A DNA stretch of 64,000 nucleotides from Rheinheimera hassiensis (GCF_022436675.1 NZ_JAKUJZ010000007.1:186001-250000); one strand, 5' to 3'. Shown: positions 16,310 through 25,673, counted from the stretch's first letter. The notes: generated by a model from the sequence alone, not told the origin. Made by a program: numbers and translations.

Positions 16310-16337
16310 GCAGGTAAAGGGTTTACCCTTTGCCTGC
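16310..16337. repeat. Inverted repeat between M61 peptidase and hinT
   Basis: GCAGGTAAAGGG and CCCTTTGCCTGC, 12-bp arms with one mismatch and a TTTA loop. No T-run follows on either strand, so it is unlikely to be a simple terminator. It lies immediately 5' of the purine-rich ribosome-binding region of the M61 gene. Confidence 0.6.
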
Positions 16338-16395
16338 AGCGTTGTCCCGTATTAAGCTGGTTATTATGCCGCTAAAACCGAACAAGGAAAATGAT

Positions 16396-16746
16396 ATGGC
16401 AACAGAAACAGTATTCAGTAAAATTATCCGTCGCGAGGCTCAGGCTGATATTTTGTATCAGGATGACTTAGTTACTGCCTTTCGTGACATCCGCCCACGG
16501 GCGCCGGTGCATATTTTATTGGTGCCAAATCAGCTTATTCCAACCGTTAATGATGTTGAGCCCAAACATGAAGCCGCGCTTGGCCGGCTGTTTACCGTGG
16601 CGCGTAAACTGGCTGCCGAGTACGGTATCGCAGATAAAGGTTACCGGCTGATTATGAACTGCAATGCACATGGCGGGCAGGAAGTTTACCATATTCACTT
16701 GCACCTGGTTGGCGGCAGGGCGCTTGGCCCGATGCTAAGCCGGTAA
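16396..16746 (+). CDS. hinT: HIT-family purine nucleoside phosphoramidase HinT
   Basis: 116 residues from ATG 16396 ([11 protein letters not shown]), which follows AAGGA; a start at 16330 would add an unlikely 22 residues. The HIT motif H-I-H-L-H-L-V-G-G is near the C-terminus (about 100-108), preceded by [10 protein letters not shown]. Length and sequence fit E. coli HinT (119). It hydrolyses aminoacyl-AMP and phosphoramidate bonds of purine nucleotides in the cytoplasm. Apparently monocistronic. Confidence 0.93.
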   Translation: MATETVFSKIIRREAQADILYQDDLVTAFRDIRPRAPVHILLVPNQLIPTVNDVEPKHEAALGRLFTVARKLAAEYGIADKGYRLIMNCNAHGGQEVYHIHLHLVGGRALGPMLSR

Positions 16747-16856
16747 CTAAACCTGTCATCAGCCCCTCGGATACCTATTTGTGTGCGATACTGTTGCAAT
16801 TAGATGCGGCTCTTATAGAATCGCCGCGTCTTTCACTGCTATAACTGAGTATTGCT

Positions 16857-17255
16857 ATGAGTAACGAAGCGTTAATTGCCAAACGGATGGAGCATGCGGT
16901 AACACGGGTCACCAAAACGGTATTTCCCGGCCGCACTAATCACCATAACACCTTATTTGGCGGCGAAGCGCTGGCCTGGATGGACGAAGCAGCCTTTATC
17001 GCCGCCACGCGGTTTTGCCGCAAGCCTCTGGTTACCGTTAGCTCTGATCGGGTTGATTTTAAAGAATCTATTCCTGCTGGCACTATTATTGAACTGGTCG
17101 CCAGAGTTGAACATGTCGGCCGTACCAGTATTCGTGTGCATGTCGATATTTTTGTTGAGCATATGTACAACGATGATCAACATAAAGCGATTTCAGGCAA
17201 TTTTACCTTTGTGGCACTGGGGCCAGACAGAAAACCGACACCGGTATTGGGTTAA
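16857..17255 (+). CDS. Acyl-CoA thioesterase, YciA/ACOT hotdog type
   Basis: 132 residues with a single hotdog domain. Conserved features are N-T-L-F-G-G-E-A-L-A-W-M-D-E-A-A (the Asn and Asp/Glu active-site region) and V-D-F-K-E-S-I-P-A-G, both typical of YciA and BACH-type thioesterases. It likely hydrolyses medium or long acyl-CoA to free acid and CoA in the cytosol; the substrate range cannot be read. A good ATG follows the 110-bp gap after hinT. No operon partner is obvious. Confidence 0.88.
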   Translation: MSNEALIAKRMEHAVTRVTKTVFPGRTNHHNTLFGGEALAWMDEAAFIAATRFCRKPLVTVSSDRVDFKESIPAGTIIELVARVEHVGRTSIRVHVDIFVEHMYNDDQHKAISGNFTFVALGPDRKPTPVLG

Positions 17256-17367
17256 AATATCAGGCTAATGCGATTAATACATATGCAAACACGGCCAGTT
17301 AACAGGGCTTTTGGCTGCTATTTAGTTATAATCGGGCAATTACCTTATTGGCCTGCGGGTTATTGTT

Positions 17368-18450
17368 TTGTATAAGTTATTTGAAGATCGTACCCGCCAG
17401 TTTTGGATCTTGCATACATTAGGCTGGTTGGGTTTTGCCATAGTCAATTATCTTGGCTCTCTGATCCAGGAAACGCGCGACGCATACCTGATTATTGTGG
17501 CGCTGGACTCTTATATCGGCTGGTTGATTACCATTCCGCTGCGTTACGCATATCAGCGCGCCTGGCACTGGACGCCCTGGAAAATGATTATAACCGTACT
17601 GCTGCTGGCATTTTTTGTTGCAGCAATATGGACTGCTGTGCGTAACTTTAATTACTGGGAAATATACCGCCATGGTGCGCGGCCAGACGATTGGCTAAAG
17701 TATATCCGTGATACCCCAGTGGCGTTTTATGTCATGTTAAGCTGGAGCGGTTTGTATTTTGGTATTAAGTACTATCAAACATTGCAGCAAGAGAAACAAA
17801 AATCGCTTACAGCAACCAACAAGGCGCATGAGGCACAGCTGAAAATGCTGCGGTATCAGCTTAACCCACATTTTTTGTTTAATACCCTTAATGCTATTTC
17901 AACACTGGTATTAATTAATGAAGCTGATACCGCCAATAAAATGGTGACCAGGCTTAGTGACTTTTTGCGCTATTCATTGTACAAAGATCCTATTAACAAG
18001 GTACCGCTGGAGCAAGAGGTATATGCTGCCCGTTTATACCTTGAGATTGAAAAGGTGCGCTTCTCTGAGCGTTTGTCTGTTATATTCGACCTTGAGCCAG
18101 GAACAGAAAAAGCACTGGTACCAAGTTTAATTTTGCAGCCATTAATTGAAAATGCTATTAAGTATGCGGTAGCAAGCCAGATTAATGGCGGTGAAATAGC
18201 GATTACGGCGAAAAAGTTTGGCCATGATCTGTTGCTCGAAGTGGCTGACAACGGGCCCGGCATGACCATTACCAATGGTTTGCCAAAGAGCAGTGACAGT
18301 GGCGTTGGGCTGGTTAATACCAAAGAGCGGTTATCGGCACTGTACGACAATAACTTTGCCCTGGTTTTAACGCATAATCAGCCACAGGGCTTAAAAGTAA
18401 ATATCAGAATTCCATTACAACTAGAAAAAACGGAACAGGAACATGCTTAA
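17368..18450 (+). CDS. LytS/YehU-type sensor histidine kinase
   Basis: 360 residues with a TTG start (no ATG/GTG fits). The N-terminal third has about four transmembrane helices (residues 12-140). A short coiled linker (Y-Q-T-L-Q-Q-E-K-Q) leads to the His_kinase domain with N-P-H-F-L-F-N-T-L-N-A-I-S, phospho-acceptor His168, then an ATPase domain with L-I-E-N-A-I-K-Y, D-N-G-P-G-M and G-V-G-L-V-N-T. No periplasmic sensor domain of note, so it probably senses through its membrane helices. It overlaps the LytTR regulator by 8 nt, forming a two-component pair. The signal is unknown. Confidence 0.9.
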   Translation: MYKLFEDRTRQFWILHTLGWLGFAIVNYLGSLIQETRDAYLIIVALDSYIGWLITIPLRYAYQRAWHWTPWKMIITVLLLAFFVAAIWTAVRNFNYWEIYRHGARPDDWLKYIRDTPVAFYVMLSWSGLYFGIKYYQTLQQEKQKSLTATNKAHEAQLKMLRYQLNPHFLFNTLNAISTLVLINEADTANKMVTRLSDFLRYSLYKDPINKVPLEQEVYAARLYLEIEKVRFSERLSVIFDLEPGTEKALVPSLILQPLIENAIKYAVASQINGGEIAITAKKFGHDLLLEVADNGPGMTITNGLPKSSDSGVGLVNTKERLSALYDNNFALVLTHNQPQGLKVNIRIPLQLEKTEQEHA

Positions 18451-19261
18451 GGTAATAGTAGTTGATGATGAACCTTTAGCCCGCAAGGGAATGATGGTGC
18501 GCTTACGCGAGTTCCCTGAGTTGGAAGTTATCGCTGAATGCACCAATGGCCAGCAGGCCATCGACAGTATTAGCCAGTTAACACCCGATCTGGTCTTTCT
18601 TGACGTTGAAATGCCTGGTATGGATGGTTTTGCGGTGCTTAAGCAATTGCAGGCGCAAAAGGCGGCTTTACCTTATATCGTATTTGTTACAGCTTATGAC
18701 CATTATGCATATAGTGCGTTTGAAGTCAGTGCGCTGGACTATGTTTTAAAGCCGGTTGAACCAGAGCGTTTAAAACAGGCTGTAGAAAAAGTACTGAAAA
18801 TATATCAGGCACAAGACACGCAAAAACACAAAGGCCAACTGGCTGAAGCGGTAGCAAAACTCACCGGAGATGACACCGGTAATATACTGCAGCGACTGGA
18901 TAACGCCCAGCCAGTGGTAAATGACCGTTTCCCGGATGCTATCAGCATTAAAGACAGCGGCGAAATTACCCGGGTACCGGTAGCCGCTATTGAATGGGTT
19001 GATGCTGCCGGCGATTATATGTGTATCCATACCCGTGATGGCCAAACACATATTTTGCGCCGGACGATGAAAGAGTTAGAGCAGGAGCTGGATCCCAAGC
19101 TGTTTGTCCGGGTACATCGATCTGCTATCGTCAACGTACATACTATTGCCAAATTACAAATGCTCGCCAATGGTGAGCACCAGTTAATGCTGACCAATGG
19201 CCAGGCCGTCAAAGTAAGCCGCAGCTATAAAGACCGCGTAAAACAGGTGTTTAATCAGTAA
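18443..19261 (+). CDS. LytTR-family response regulator
   Basis: 272 residues. The receiver domain (1-120) has the acidic pocket V-V-D-D-E-P, phospho-acceptor Asp54 in V-F-L-D-V-E-M-P-G and K in L-K-P-V-E. After a linker, the LytTR DNA-binding domain (about 165-270) shows I-E-W-V-D-A-A-G-D-Y and F-V-R-V-H-R-S-A-I-V-N. It is translationally coupled to the kinase upstream. Such regulators bind paired direct repeats, often at transporter or autolysin genes. Candidates here would be nearby transporters, but no site was identified. Confidence 0.92.
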   Translation: MLKVIVVDDEPLARKGMMVRLREFPELEVIAECTNGQQAIDSISQLTPDLVFLDVEMPGMDGFAVLKQLQAQKAALPYIVFVTAYDHYAYSAFEVSALDYVLKPVEPERLKQAVEKVLKIYQAQDTQKHKGQLAEAVAKLTGDDTGNILQRLDNAQPVVNDRFPDAISIKDSGEITRVPVAAIEWVDAAGDYMCIHTRDGQTHILRRTMKELEQELDPKLFVRVHRSAIVNVHTIAKLQMLANGEHQLMLTNGQAVKVSRSYKDRVKQVFNQ

Positions 19262-19275
19262 TTCGCTGTTTACGG

Positions 19276-20265
19276 TTAATCGCTGGCAATCGTTTGTTGC
19301 CAGCGTACCAGATAAGGGTCAATCTGCTTTTGCTTTGCGCCGGTTTCTGAGAGGGGGTATAACACTGCTTGCTGGTTTATTTCACCTGCCATCACTAAAT
19401 GAGCTCCCTGCATCAGCTGCTCCACAGCATACGCGCCCAATTTAGTTGCCAGAATTCTGTCTGCTCCAACAGGCGAACCGCCGCGTTGAATATGACCAAG
19501 AATACAGGCCCGGCATTCAATGCCCAAAGCCTCGCTAAGCGCCTCAGCCAGTGCTGTTGTGCCGCCGGGGTAACTGTTTTCCGCCACGACAATAATGTAA
19601 CTGCTTTTGCCACGTAATAATTGTGCGCGCTTAACCGGCTCTATCAACGCTTTTAAGTTATCTGGCCGCAAGGCGCCAAACTCGGGGCAAATAATCTGCT
19701 CAGCACCACCAGCGATACCGGCAGACAGCGTAATATAACCAGAATGGCGGCCCATTAGCTCAACCAAAAATATCCGCTCAAATGCATCGGCAGTATCACG
19801 GATTTTATCTATTGCATCCAGTGCAGTATCTATAGCGGTGGCAAAACCAATAGTGTAGTCGGTGCCATCTACATCGTTATCAATGGTGCCCGGCACGCCG
19901 ATAATCTGGCCCTGATAATACTCAGCTATGGCTAATGCGCCACGAAAACTGCCATCACCGCCAATAATGATCAGTGCATCCAGTTGCAGGCGATCCAGTA
20001 CCTGAGCCGCTTGTTTCGCACCTTCAGTGGTCTGTAGTGCCTTGCAGCGGGCGCTTTTTAAAATAGTGCCGCCATGCTGAATAATGTTTTGCACGTGCTG
20101 CGGTAACAGTGTTTGATAGTCATCTTCGAATAAACCATTAAAACCGTGGTGAAAACCAGTAACGTCAACGTTGTAGGCTGCAGCTGTCAGTACAACTGCC
20201 CGGATTGCCGCATTCATCCCCGGTGCGTCGCCACCGGAGGTCAGTACACCTACACGTTTAATCAT
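19276..20265 (-). CDS. pfkA: ATP-dependent 6-phosphofructokinase
   Basis: 329 residues (E. coli PfkA 320). Signatures: G-V-L-T-S-G-G-D-A-P-G-M-N at the N-terminus, G-G-D-G-S-F-R-G-A for ATP/phosphate binding, G-T-I-D-N-D-V with catalytic Asp in the expected T-I-D-N-D context, and the H-I-Q-R-G-G-S-P region. It phosphorylates fructose-6-phosphate, committing to glycolysis. Gly after G-G-D argues for the ATP rather than the pyrophosphate enzyme. It lies close to an Entner-Doudoroff operon and pyk, so this organism has both routes. A palindrome overlaps its likely promoter. Confidence 0.95.
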   Translation of the reverse strand: MIKRVGVLTSGGDAPGMNAAIRAVVLTAAAYNVDVTGFHHGFNGLFEDDYQTLLPQHVQNIIQHGGTILKSARCKALQTTEGAKQAAQVLDRLQLDALIIIGGDGSFRGALAIAEYYQGQIIGVPGTIDNDVDGTDYTIGFATAIDTALDAIDKIRDTADAFERIFLVELMGRHSGYITLSAGIAGGAEQIICPEFGALRPDNLKALIEPVKRAQLLRGKSSYIIVVAENSYPGGTTALAEALSEALGIECRACILGHIQRGGSPVGADRILATKLGAYAVEQLMQGAHLVMAGEINQQAVLYPLSETGAKQKQIDPYLVRWQQTIASD

Positions 20266-20298
20266 TGTTTATCCCTGTTTACTGGTAACACAATACCC

Positions 20299-20322
20299 AG
20301 TATAGGGGCTTACAATGTAAGC
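20299..20322 (-). promoter_or_regulatory. Palindrome and -10-like element upstream of pfkA
   Basis: GCTTACA-A-TGTAAGC (20308-20322) is a perfect 7-bp inverted repeat 43 bp upstream of the pfkA start. A TATACT (complement of 20299-20304) lies between it and the gene. It is a plausible operator; the regulator is unknown and the sequence is not the HexR 15-mer. Confidence 0.4.
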
Positions 20323-20472
20323 AGTGCTTGATATGGCGCAACAGTTAGTCAATTAGTCGATATAACAGCCTAAGCTACAGACAACAGCGGGTGAAATAAG
20401 CGAAAATAGCGTTGCTCTGGCTCACACTCGCAACGCCCGCCACTTTATTTATTACACTGGATTACTTACACC

Positions 20473-21444
20473 ATGCACCAAATTACTGGTAAAAGCCTGA
20501 TTGGGCTATTGTTAGCCTTAACCACTGCTGTTTTATGGGGCATTTTGCCTATAGCACTAAAAATTTTACTCGATGTGCTAACGGCTAACACCATCACGGC
20601 AATCCGGTTTTTGGCCGCTGCTGTTATCGTTGGTATTTGGCTGGGCGCGCGGGGCAAGTTGCCCAAAGCAGCATTATTAATTACGCCCAAAATAGCAAAG
20701 TTAATGCTGATCGCTGTGGCCGGGCTGTTGTCCAACTACATTATGTATTTAAGTGGGCTAAATTACCTCAGTGCAGAAACCGCACAGGTGGTTATTCAAC
20801 TGGCACCATTTTTAATGATGGTAGGTGGTGTCTTTATATTTAAAGAGCACCTGTTAAGGTGGCAAAAAGCCGGTGCAGTTATTCTGGTTGCGGGTTTGCT
20901 GCTGTTTTTCAATGAGCGTTTGGTACAACTGATATTACAAGCCGGTACAGAAACGCTGGGTGTGTTACTGGTGATTACTGCAGCCATAACCTGGGCTGCT
21001 TATGCCCTGGCGCAAAAGCAGTTGCTGGTGCATTACAGCTCAAAGCAAATTATGTATTTACTCTATGTAGCTGGCACCATTGCTTTTATGCCGGTGTCAG
21101 ATTTTACCGCGTTATTGATGTTGAGCAACCTGCACTGGTTACTGCTTATCTTTTGCTGTTTAAATACCGTGGTGGCCTATGGCGCTTTTGCTGAAGCGCT
21201 GCATCACTGGGAAGCGTCTAAAGTCAGTGCGGTACTTGCTGTAACGCCACTGTTTACTATTTTGTTTGCCAATATCGTGGGTTGGCTGTTTCCGGCGTAT
21301 TTATCAGCACAGCAGCTTAATCTTTGGTCCTGGCTTGGTGCTGCGCTGGTGGTAGTGGGCTCAGCATTAACCGCGCTGGCACCGCAATTTGTGCAATACC
21401 ATAGCGCACGTAAAATACGTAAGTTACAACGCGATGTGTTTTAA
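20473..21444 (+). CDS. EamA-family drug/metabolite transporter (DMT)
   Basis: 323 residues, ten hydrophobic helices in two repeated EamA halves. The N-terminus shows A-L-T-T-A-V-L-W-G-I-L-P, and the second half W-A-A-Y-A-L-A-Q-K as its counterpart. The C-terminal tail is basic (H-S-A-R-K-I-R-K-L-Q-R). This is an inner-membrane permease, probably exporting or importing small metabolites; the substrate cannot be inferred. It is divergent from pfkA, with the long shared 207-bp intergenic region, and ends at a terminator shared with pyk. Confidence 0.87.
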   Translation: MHQITGKSLIGLLLALTTAVLWGILPIALKILLDVLTANTITAIRFLAAAVIVGIWLGARGKLPKAALLITPKIAKLMLIAVAGLLSNYIMYLSGLNYLSAETAQVVIQLAPFLMMVGGVFIFKEHLLRWQKAGAVILVAGLLLFFNERLVQLILQAGTETLGVLLVITAAITWAAYALAQKQLLVHYSSKQIMYLLYVAGTIAFMPVSDFTALLMLSNLHWLLLIFCCLNTVVAYGAFAEALHHWEASKVSAVLAVTPLFTILFANIVGWLFPAYLSAQQLNLWSWLGAALVVVGSALTALAPQFVQYHSARKIRKLQRDVF

Positions 21445-21461
21445 ACAGTTTTCCAGGCAGT

Positions 21462-21490
21462 AAAAAGGGCTCATCTGAGCCCTTAATTTT
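21462..21490. terminator. Terminator between DMT transporter and pyk
   Basis: AAAAAGGGCTC, short loop, GAGCCCTTAATTTT. The stem AAGGGCTC/GAGCCCTT has A-rich and T-rich flanks, so it can work for both convergent genes. Confidence 0.8.
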
Positions 21491-21516
21491 AACAACTAGC
21501 TTTGGCAGTTGCCGTA

Positions 21517-22953
21517 TTATTTTACCTGCACAATTCTGCAGGTATTAGAAGCGCCGATAGTTTCCATAACATCACCATGAGTCATGATCACCAAGTCACC
21601 ACTTTTTAAACCGGCTTTGACTTTTACCGCTTCAATAGCTGCATCGGCCAGAGATTGGCCTTGTAACGCTGTGCTGTCAAAAAACGCCGGATAAACACCG
21701 CGATACAACGCCATTTTGTTCAGCGTTTTGGTATGGCGTGATAACGCAAAAATAGGCTGAGGTGAAGTAATTCGAGACATCAGCTTGGCGGTATAGCCAG
21801 ACTCAGTCAGCGTAATAATAGCTTTGATGCCTTCCAGATGATTAGCCGCGTACATGGCAGACAATGCGATGGTCTCACTTATTTCAGTGAAGGTAACATC
21901 CATACGATGCTTGGAAATTTGCACGCTTGGGTGTTTTTCCGCACCGTCACATACCCGCGCCATTGCCCGCACAGTTTCTGTCGGGTATTTACCGGCAGCG
22001 GTTTCAGCGGATAACATAACGGCATCAGTACCATCCAGCACAGCATTGGCTACGTCCATTACTTCGGCGCGGGTAGGCATTGGGCTTTCAATCATGCTTT
22101 CCATCATCTGGGTTGCAGTGATCACCACACGGTTTAACTGACGCGAGCGGGCAATAATGCGTTTTTGCTGGCCAACCAGCTCGGCATCTCCAATTTCAAC
22201 GCCTAAATCACCACGGGCAACCATTACCGCATCAGAAGCGCGGATAATATCATCCAGCGTTTCGTCATCAGCGACCGCTTCAGCGCGTTCAATTTTGGCC
22301 ATAATACGAGCTTCAGAACCTGCCGCCAGCGCTAAATCACGGGCTAAGCGTAAGTCGTCACCACAACGCGGGAACGATACTGCCAAATAATCAACGTCAA
22401 TTTCTGCTGCGGTAATAATATCGCGCTTGTCTTTCTCGGTCAGGGCAGGGGCAGTTAAACCGCCGCCCTGGCGGTTAATGCCTTTATTATTACTTAACTT
22501 ACCACCAACGGTCACAGTGGTATAAACCCTGGCACCTTCTACACGATCTACTGATAACTGAATGCGGCCATCGTCTAACAGCAATAAGTCACCGGCTTTT
22601 ACATCCTGCGGTAGCTCTTTATAGTCGATACCTACCTGATGCTCATCACCTTCACCTTTTGCCAGCTCGGCATCCAGCACATACGGCATACCTTCTTCGA
22701 GTATTACCGCACCGTTTTTAAAGGTAGAAACGCGAATTTTCGGCCCTTGTAAATCGCCTAAAATAGCCACGTGTGCGCCCAGTGCTTCAGCTGCGGCTCG
22801 CACCATAGTTGCACGCTCACGGTGATCATCAGCACTGCCATGCGAGAAGTTCAGACGGAATACGGTTGCACCAGCCTTTATCAGTTTTTCAATTGAAAGT
22901 TGTGTATTAGTGGCGGGGCCTAGCGTCGCGACGATTTTAGTTCTTCTGTGCAT
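21517..22953 (-). CDS. pyk: Pyruvate kinase
   Basis: 478 residues, the length of PykA-type enzymes. Signatures: [12 protein letters not shown] at the start, R-L-N-F-S-H-G at about 34-40, the catalytic M-A-K-I-E-R-A-E and [10 protein letters not shown], and T-A-T-Q-M-M-E-S-M. It converts phosphoenolpyruvate and ADP to pyruvate and ATP. A 15-bp HexR palindrome lies 53 bp upstream of the start codon, tying it to the Entner-Doudoroff regulon. Which of the two enterobacterial isozymes it corresponds to (PykA fits better by sequence length and style) is not certain. Confidence 0.94.
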   Translation of the reverse strand: MHRRTKIVATLGPATNTQLSIEKLIKAGATVFRLNFSHGSADDHRERATMVRAAAEALGAHVAILGDLQGPKIRVSTFKNGAVILEEGMPYVLDAELAKGEGDEHQVGIDYKELPQDVKAGDLLLLDDGRIQLSVDRVEGARVYTTVTVGGKLSNNKGINRQGGGLTAPALTEKDKRDIITAAEIDVDYLAVSFPRCGDDLRLARDLALAAGSEARIMAKIERAEAVADDETLDDIIRASDAVMVARGDLGVEIGDAELVGQQKRIIARSRQLNRVVITATQMMESMIESPMPTRAEVMDVANAVLDGTDAVMLSAETAAGKYPTETVRAMARVCDGAEKHPSVQISKHRMDVTFTEISETIALSAMYAANHLEGIKAIITLTESGYTAKLMSRITSPQPIFALSRHTKTLNKMALYRGVYPAFFDSTALQGQSLADAAIEAVKVKAGLKSGDLVIMTHGDVMETIGASNTCRIVQVK

Positions 22954-23005
22954 GGTTATTTCCTGCTTGTTGCAAAGAGGGTGTAGTAGCTGGCTGTTAG
23001 TTTAA

Positions 23006-23020
23006 TGTAATTTAATTACA
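23006..23020. promoter_or_regulatory. HexR operator at pyk
   Basis: TGTAATTTAATTACA, a palindrome (7-bp arms around a central base) identical to the site before zwf and matching the HexR consensus known from Shewanella and relatives. It lies in the pyk promoter region. Confidence 0.88.
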
Positions 23021-23087
23021 GAATACAGCAAAGCGATGAAGAAAAATTACAGGTTGGTGCAGTTGCCGACACAACTGCACCGGATTT

Positions 23088-23945
23088 TCAGTTGTTGAAA
23101 TCTTTTTTGTCAAAGCGGGAGCCACGCAGGCTGTCTTTGACTTTCTTCAGGTTCTCCCGAAACTTACTGCCACGGCGCAGTGTAAAACCGGTGGCCAGAA
23201 TATCTATCAGCACCAGTTGAGCTACACGTGAGGCCATTGGCATATACATGTCGGTATCTTCCGGCACATCCAGCGACAATACCAGCGTACATTCTTTTGC
23301 CAGCGGGCTGTCGTAAGCGGTAACACCAATAACAGTAGCATCATTTTCGCGTGCTATTGCTGCTATATCGCACAGGTTTTTTGTCCGACCGGTATGGCTG
23401 ATACATACCACAACATCGCCTTCAGCACTGTTTATGGCGCTCATTCGCTGCATAACGATGTCGTCAAAACACACCACAGGCACATTAAACCGGAAGAATT
23501 TATTCTGCGCATCATGCGCTACAGAAGCAGAAGCACCTAAGCCAAAAAAAGAAATTTTCTTTGCCTGTGTCAGCACATCAACCGCGCGGTTTATTGTGTT
23601 AATATCAACCCGCTGCCTTGCTGTATCAAGCGCAGCCATAGTAGATTCAAAGATTTTAGCCGTATAGGCTTCAGGGCCATCTTCTTCTTCTACATGGCGG
23701 TTAACATAGGGTGTGCCGTTGGCCAGGCTTTGCGCTAAATGCAATTTAAAGTCAGGGAAGCCCTTGGTATCCAGTCTGCGACAAAAACGGTTGACTGTAG
23801 GTTCGCTGACATCGGCCATTTTAGCCAATGCCGCTATACTGCTATGTATAGTGGTTTGCGGGTTAGCCAGAATTACATCGGCCACTTTACGTTCCGATTT
23901 ACTAAAACTGTTTACGCTATTGACGATTTTTTCCAGCACGTTCAT
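23088..23945 (-). CDS. hexR: HexR, RpiR-family regulator of central carbon metabolism
   Basis: 285 residues. The N-terminal helix-turn-helix (about 1-75) has S-K-S-E-R-K-V-A-D-V-I-L and V-S-E-P-T-V-N-R-F-C-R-R-L. The C-terminal SIS domain (about 120-260) includes F-F-G-L-G-A-S-A-S-V-A-H-D and V-V-C-I-S-H-T-G-R-T. HexR is released from DNA by 2-keto-3-deoxy-6-phosphogluconate, the product of Edd. It is encoded between pyk and zwf, the two promoters that carry its palindrome. I see no perfect HexR site in its own upstream region. Confidence 0.95.
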   Translation of the reverse strand: MNVLEKIVNSVNSFSKSERKVADVILANPQTTIHSSIAALAKMADVSEPTVNRFCRRLDTKGFPDFKLHLAQSLANGTPYVNRHVEEEDGPEAYTAKIFESTMAALDTARQRVDINTINRAVDVLTQAKKISFFGLGASASVAHDAQNKFFRFNVPVVCFDDIVMQRMSAINSAEGDVVVCISHTGRTKNLCDIAAIARENDATVIGVTAYDSPLAKECTLVLSLDVPEDTDMYMPMASRVAQLVLIDILATGFTLRRGSKFRENLKKVKDSLRGSRFDKKDFNN

Positions 23946-24104
23946 CCGGCAATTCCTGGCTTATAATTAGGCTGATACAGGTTTGTAATAAAGGGTGTAG
24001 CCCGTCAGGGCGGTGGTCAAAATAGTGCTAAATTTACTACAAAACCACAGATCCGTTGCTAAGGCTGCCTTATTATATAAGAATAGTCAAAACATTACGC
24101 AATC

Positions 24105-24119
24105 TGTAATTTAATTACA
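24105..24119. promoter_or_regulatory. HexR operator at the zwf operon
   Basis: TGTAATTTAATTACA, the same 15-mer as before pyk, 82 bp upstream of the zwf ATG. A shorter relative, TGTAAAATTACA, occurs at 24170-24181 with the arms 3 bp closer, and may be a weak secondary contact. Confidence 0.9.
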
Positions 24120-24200
24120 AGATATCTGGTTTACAACCCTGTTATGCTGCGCTAGTATGGCCGAAGTGTTGTAAAATTACATCTAAATCAAGGGTCAGCT

Positions 24201-25670
24201 ATGACGACAACAGCACAAAATTCAGCATGTGATTTAATTCTGTTTGGTACTAAAGGTGATTTAGCACGGCGCAAGTTGTTACCTGCTATGTATCAGCTGG
24301 AAAAAGCGGATTTGCTTTGCCCTGAATCACGCATCATCGGCGTTGCCCGCGATGAAATGTCTACAGAAGCTTATGCTGAGCTGGTGTTAACCAACCTGAA
24401 CAAATTCCTTAAAGAGCCGCTGGACAACGATGTATGGCAGCGCTTGCAGCAAAAGCTGGTTTATGTACAACTGGATTTGGCAAATGAGCAGGATTACAAA
24501 AAGCTCACGGCAGTTACTGACATTAATAAGCGCGTGCCGGTTAGTTATTTTGCCACGCCGCCGTCGTTATTCGGCGCTATCTGTAAAGGCTTAGCAGTAG
24601 CAGGGTTGGCAGAAGAGCCTGCCCGTGTTGTGCTGGAAAAGCCAATCGGCCATGACTTAGCCTCGTCTAAAGTGATTAATGATCAGGTAGCTGAGTTTTA
24701 CAAAGAAAGCCAAATTTATCGCATCGACCATTATCTGGGTAAAGAAACCGTACTTAATCTGTTAGCGCTGCGCTTTGCCAACGCCATTTTTGCCGGTAAC
24801 TGGGATCATAACTCAATTGATCATGTGCAAATAACCGTAGCAGAAGAAGTGGGTGTAGAAGGGCGCTGGAGCTACTACGACGACGCCGGGCAAATGCGTG
24901 ATATGGTGCAGAACCACCTGTTGCAGGTGTTGACATTAATCGCCATGGAGCCGCCAGCCCGTCTGGATGCCGACAGCATTCGTGATGAAAAACTCAAAGT
25001 ACTTAAAGCGCTGCGCCGCATTGATATCAGTAACATTCAGGAAAAAACCGTACGCGGCCAGTATGGCAACGGCTTTGTTGCCGGTAAGGCTGCGCCTGGT
25101 TATCTGGAAGAAGAGGGCGCAAGGCCAAACAGTAAAACTGAAACCTTTGTTGCAATAAAGGTTGATATTGATAACTGGCGTTGGGCGGGTGTGCCGTTTT
25201 ACCTGCGTACCGGCAAACGCATGGCATCTAAGCTAAGCGAAGTGGTGATTTGTTTTAAACCTCAACCGCATAATATTTTTCACGCCACTTATAACCAATT
25301 GCCGGCTAATAAACTGATTATTCGTTTACAGCCAGACGAGGGCGTAGAAATTCAGGTGCTGAACAAAATACCAGGCCTTGGCGAAAATATGCGCTTGCAG
25401 GAAAGTAAGCTTGATTTGAGTTTTGACGAAACCTTTAAGTCGCAGCGCATTGCCGATGCCTACGAACGCCTGTTGCTGGAAGCTATGCTGGGTAACCAGT
25501 ATCTGTTTGTGCGCCGCGATGAAGTTGAGCATGCCTGGAAATGGGTCGACGGTATTTTGAACGCTTGGAAAACCAGCAACGAGCCGCCAAAAACTTATCA
25601 GGCAGGCAGTTGGGGGCCGGTTGCAGCAATTTCTATGCTGGCCCGTGACGAGCGCAACTGGGAAGAATAA
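24201..25670 (+). CDS. zwf: Glucose-6-phosphate 1-dehydrogenase
   Basis: 489 residues (E. coli Zwf 491). The nucleotide-binding start reads L-I-L-F-G-T-K-G-D-L-A-R-R-K, and the active-site signature R-I-D-H-Y-L-G-K-E spans about 174-182 with His177 as the catalytic-dyad-associated residue. It oxidises glucose-6-phosphate to 6-phosphogluconolactone, producing NADPH, and is the entry to both the Entner-Doudoroff and oxidative pentose phosphate routes. It is the first gene of zwf-pgl-edd-glk-eda, behind a HexR operator. The G-T-K-G-D variant of the usual G-A-x-G-D loop is notable but has been seen in relatives. Confidence 0.96.
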   Translation: MTTTAQNSACDLILFGTKGDLARRKLLPAMYQLEKADLLCPESRIIGVARDEMSTEAYAELVLTNLNKFLKEPLDNDVWQRLQQKLVYVQLDLANEQDYKKLTAVTDINKRVPVSYFATPPSLFGAICKGLAVAGLAEEPARVVLEKPIGHDLASSKVINDQVAEFYKESQIYRIDHYLGKETVLNLLALRFANAIFAGNWDHNSIDHVQITVAEEVGVEGRWSYYDDAGQMRDMVQNHLLQVLTLIAMEPPARLDADSIRDEKLKVLKALRRIDISNIQEKTVRGQYGNGFVAGKAAPGYLEEEGARPNSKTETFVAIKVDIDNWRWAGVPFYLRTGKRMASKLSEVVICFKPQPHNIFHATYNQLPANKLIIRLQPDEGVEIQVLNKIPGLGENMRLQESKLDLSFDETFKSQRIADAYERLLLEAMLGNQYLFVRRDEVEHAWKWVDGILNAWKTSNEPPKTYQAGSWGPVAAISMLARDERNWEE

Positions 25671-25673
25671 GCC

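Noticed and set aside
17299..17332. Promoter for the LytS-type kinase (TTAACA with TATAAT)
   Set aside because: TATAAT at 17327-17332 is convincing as a -10, but the only -35-like hexamer is 22 bp away, so the pair was not annotated.
24170..24181. Second HexR site TGTAAAATTACA before zwf
   Set aside because: The arms are 3 bp closer than in the 15-bp consensus; listed only as a possible weak contact, not as an operator.
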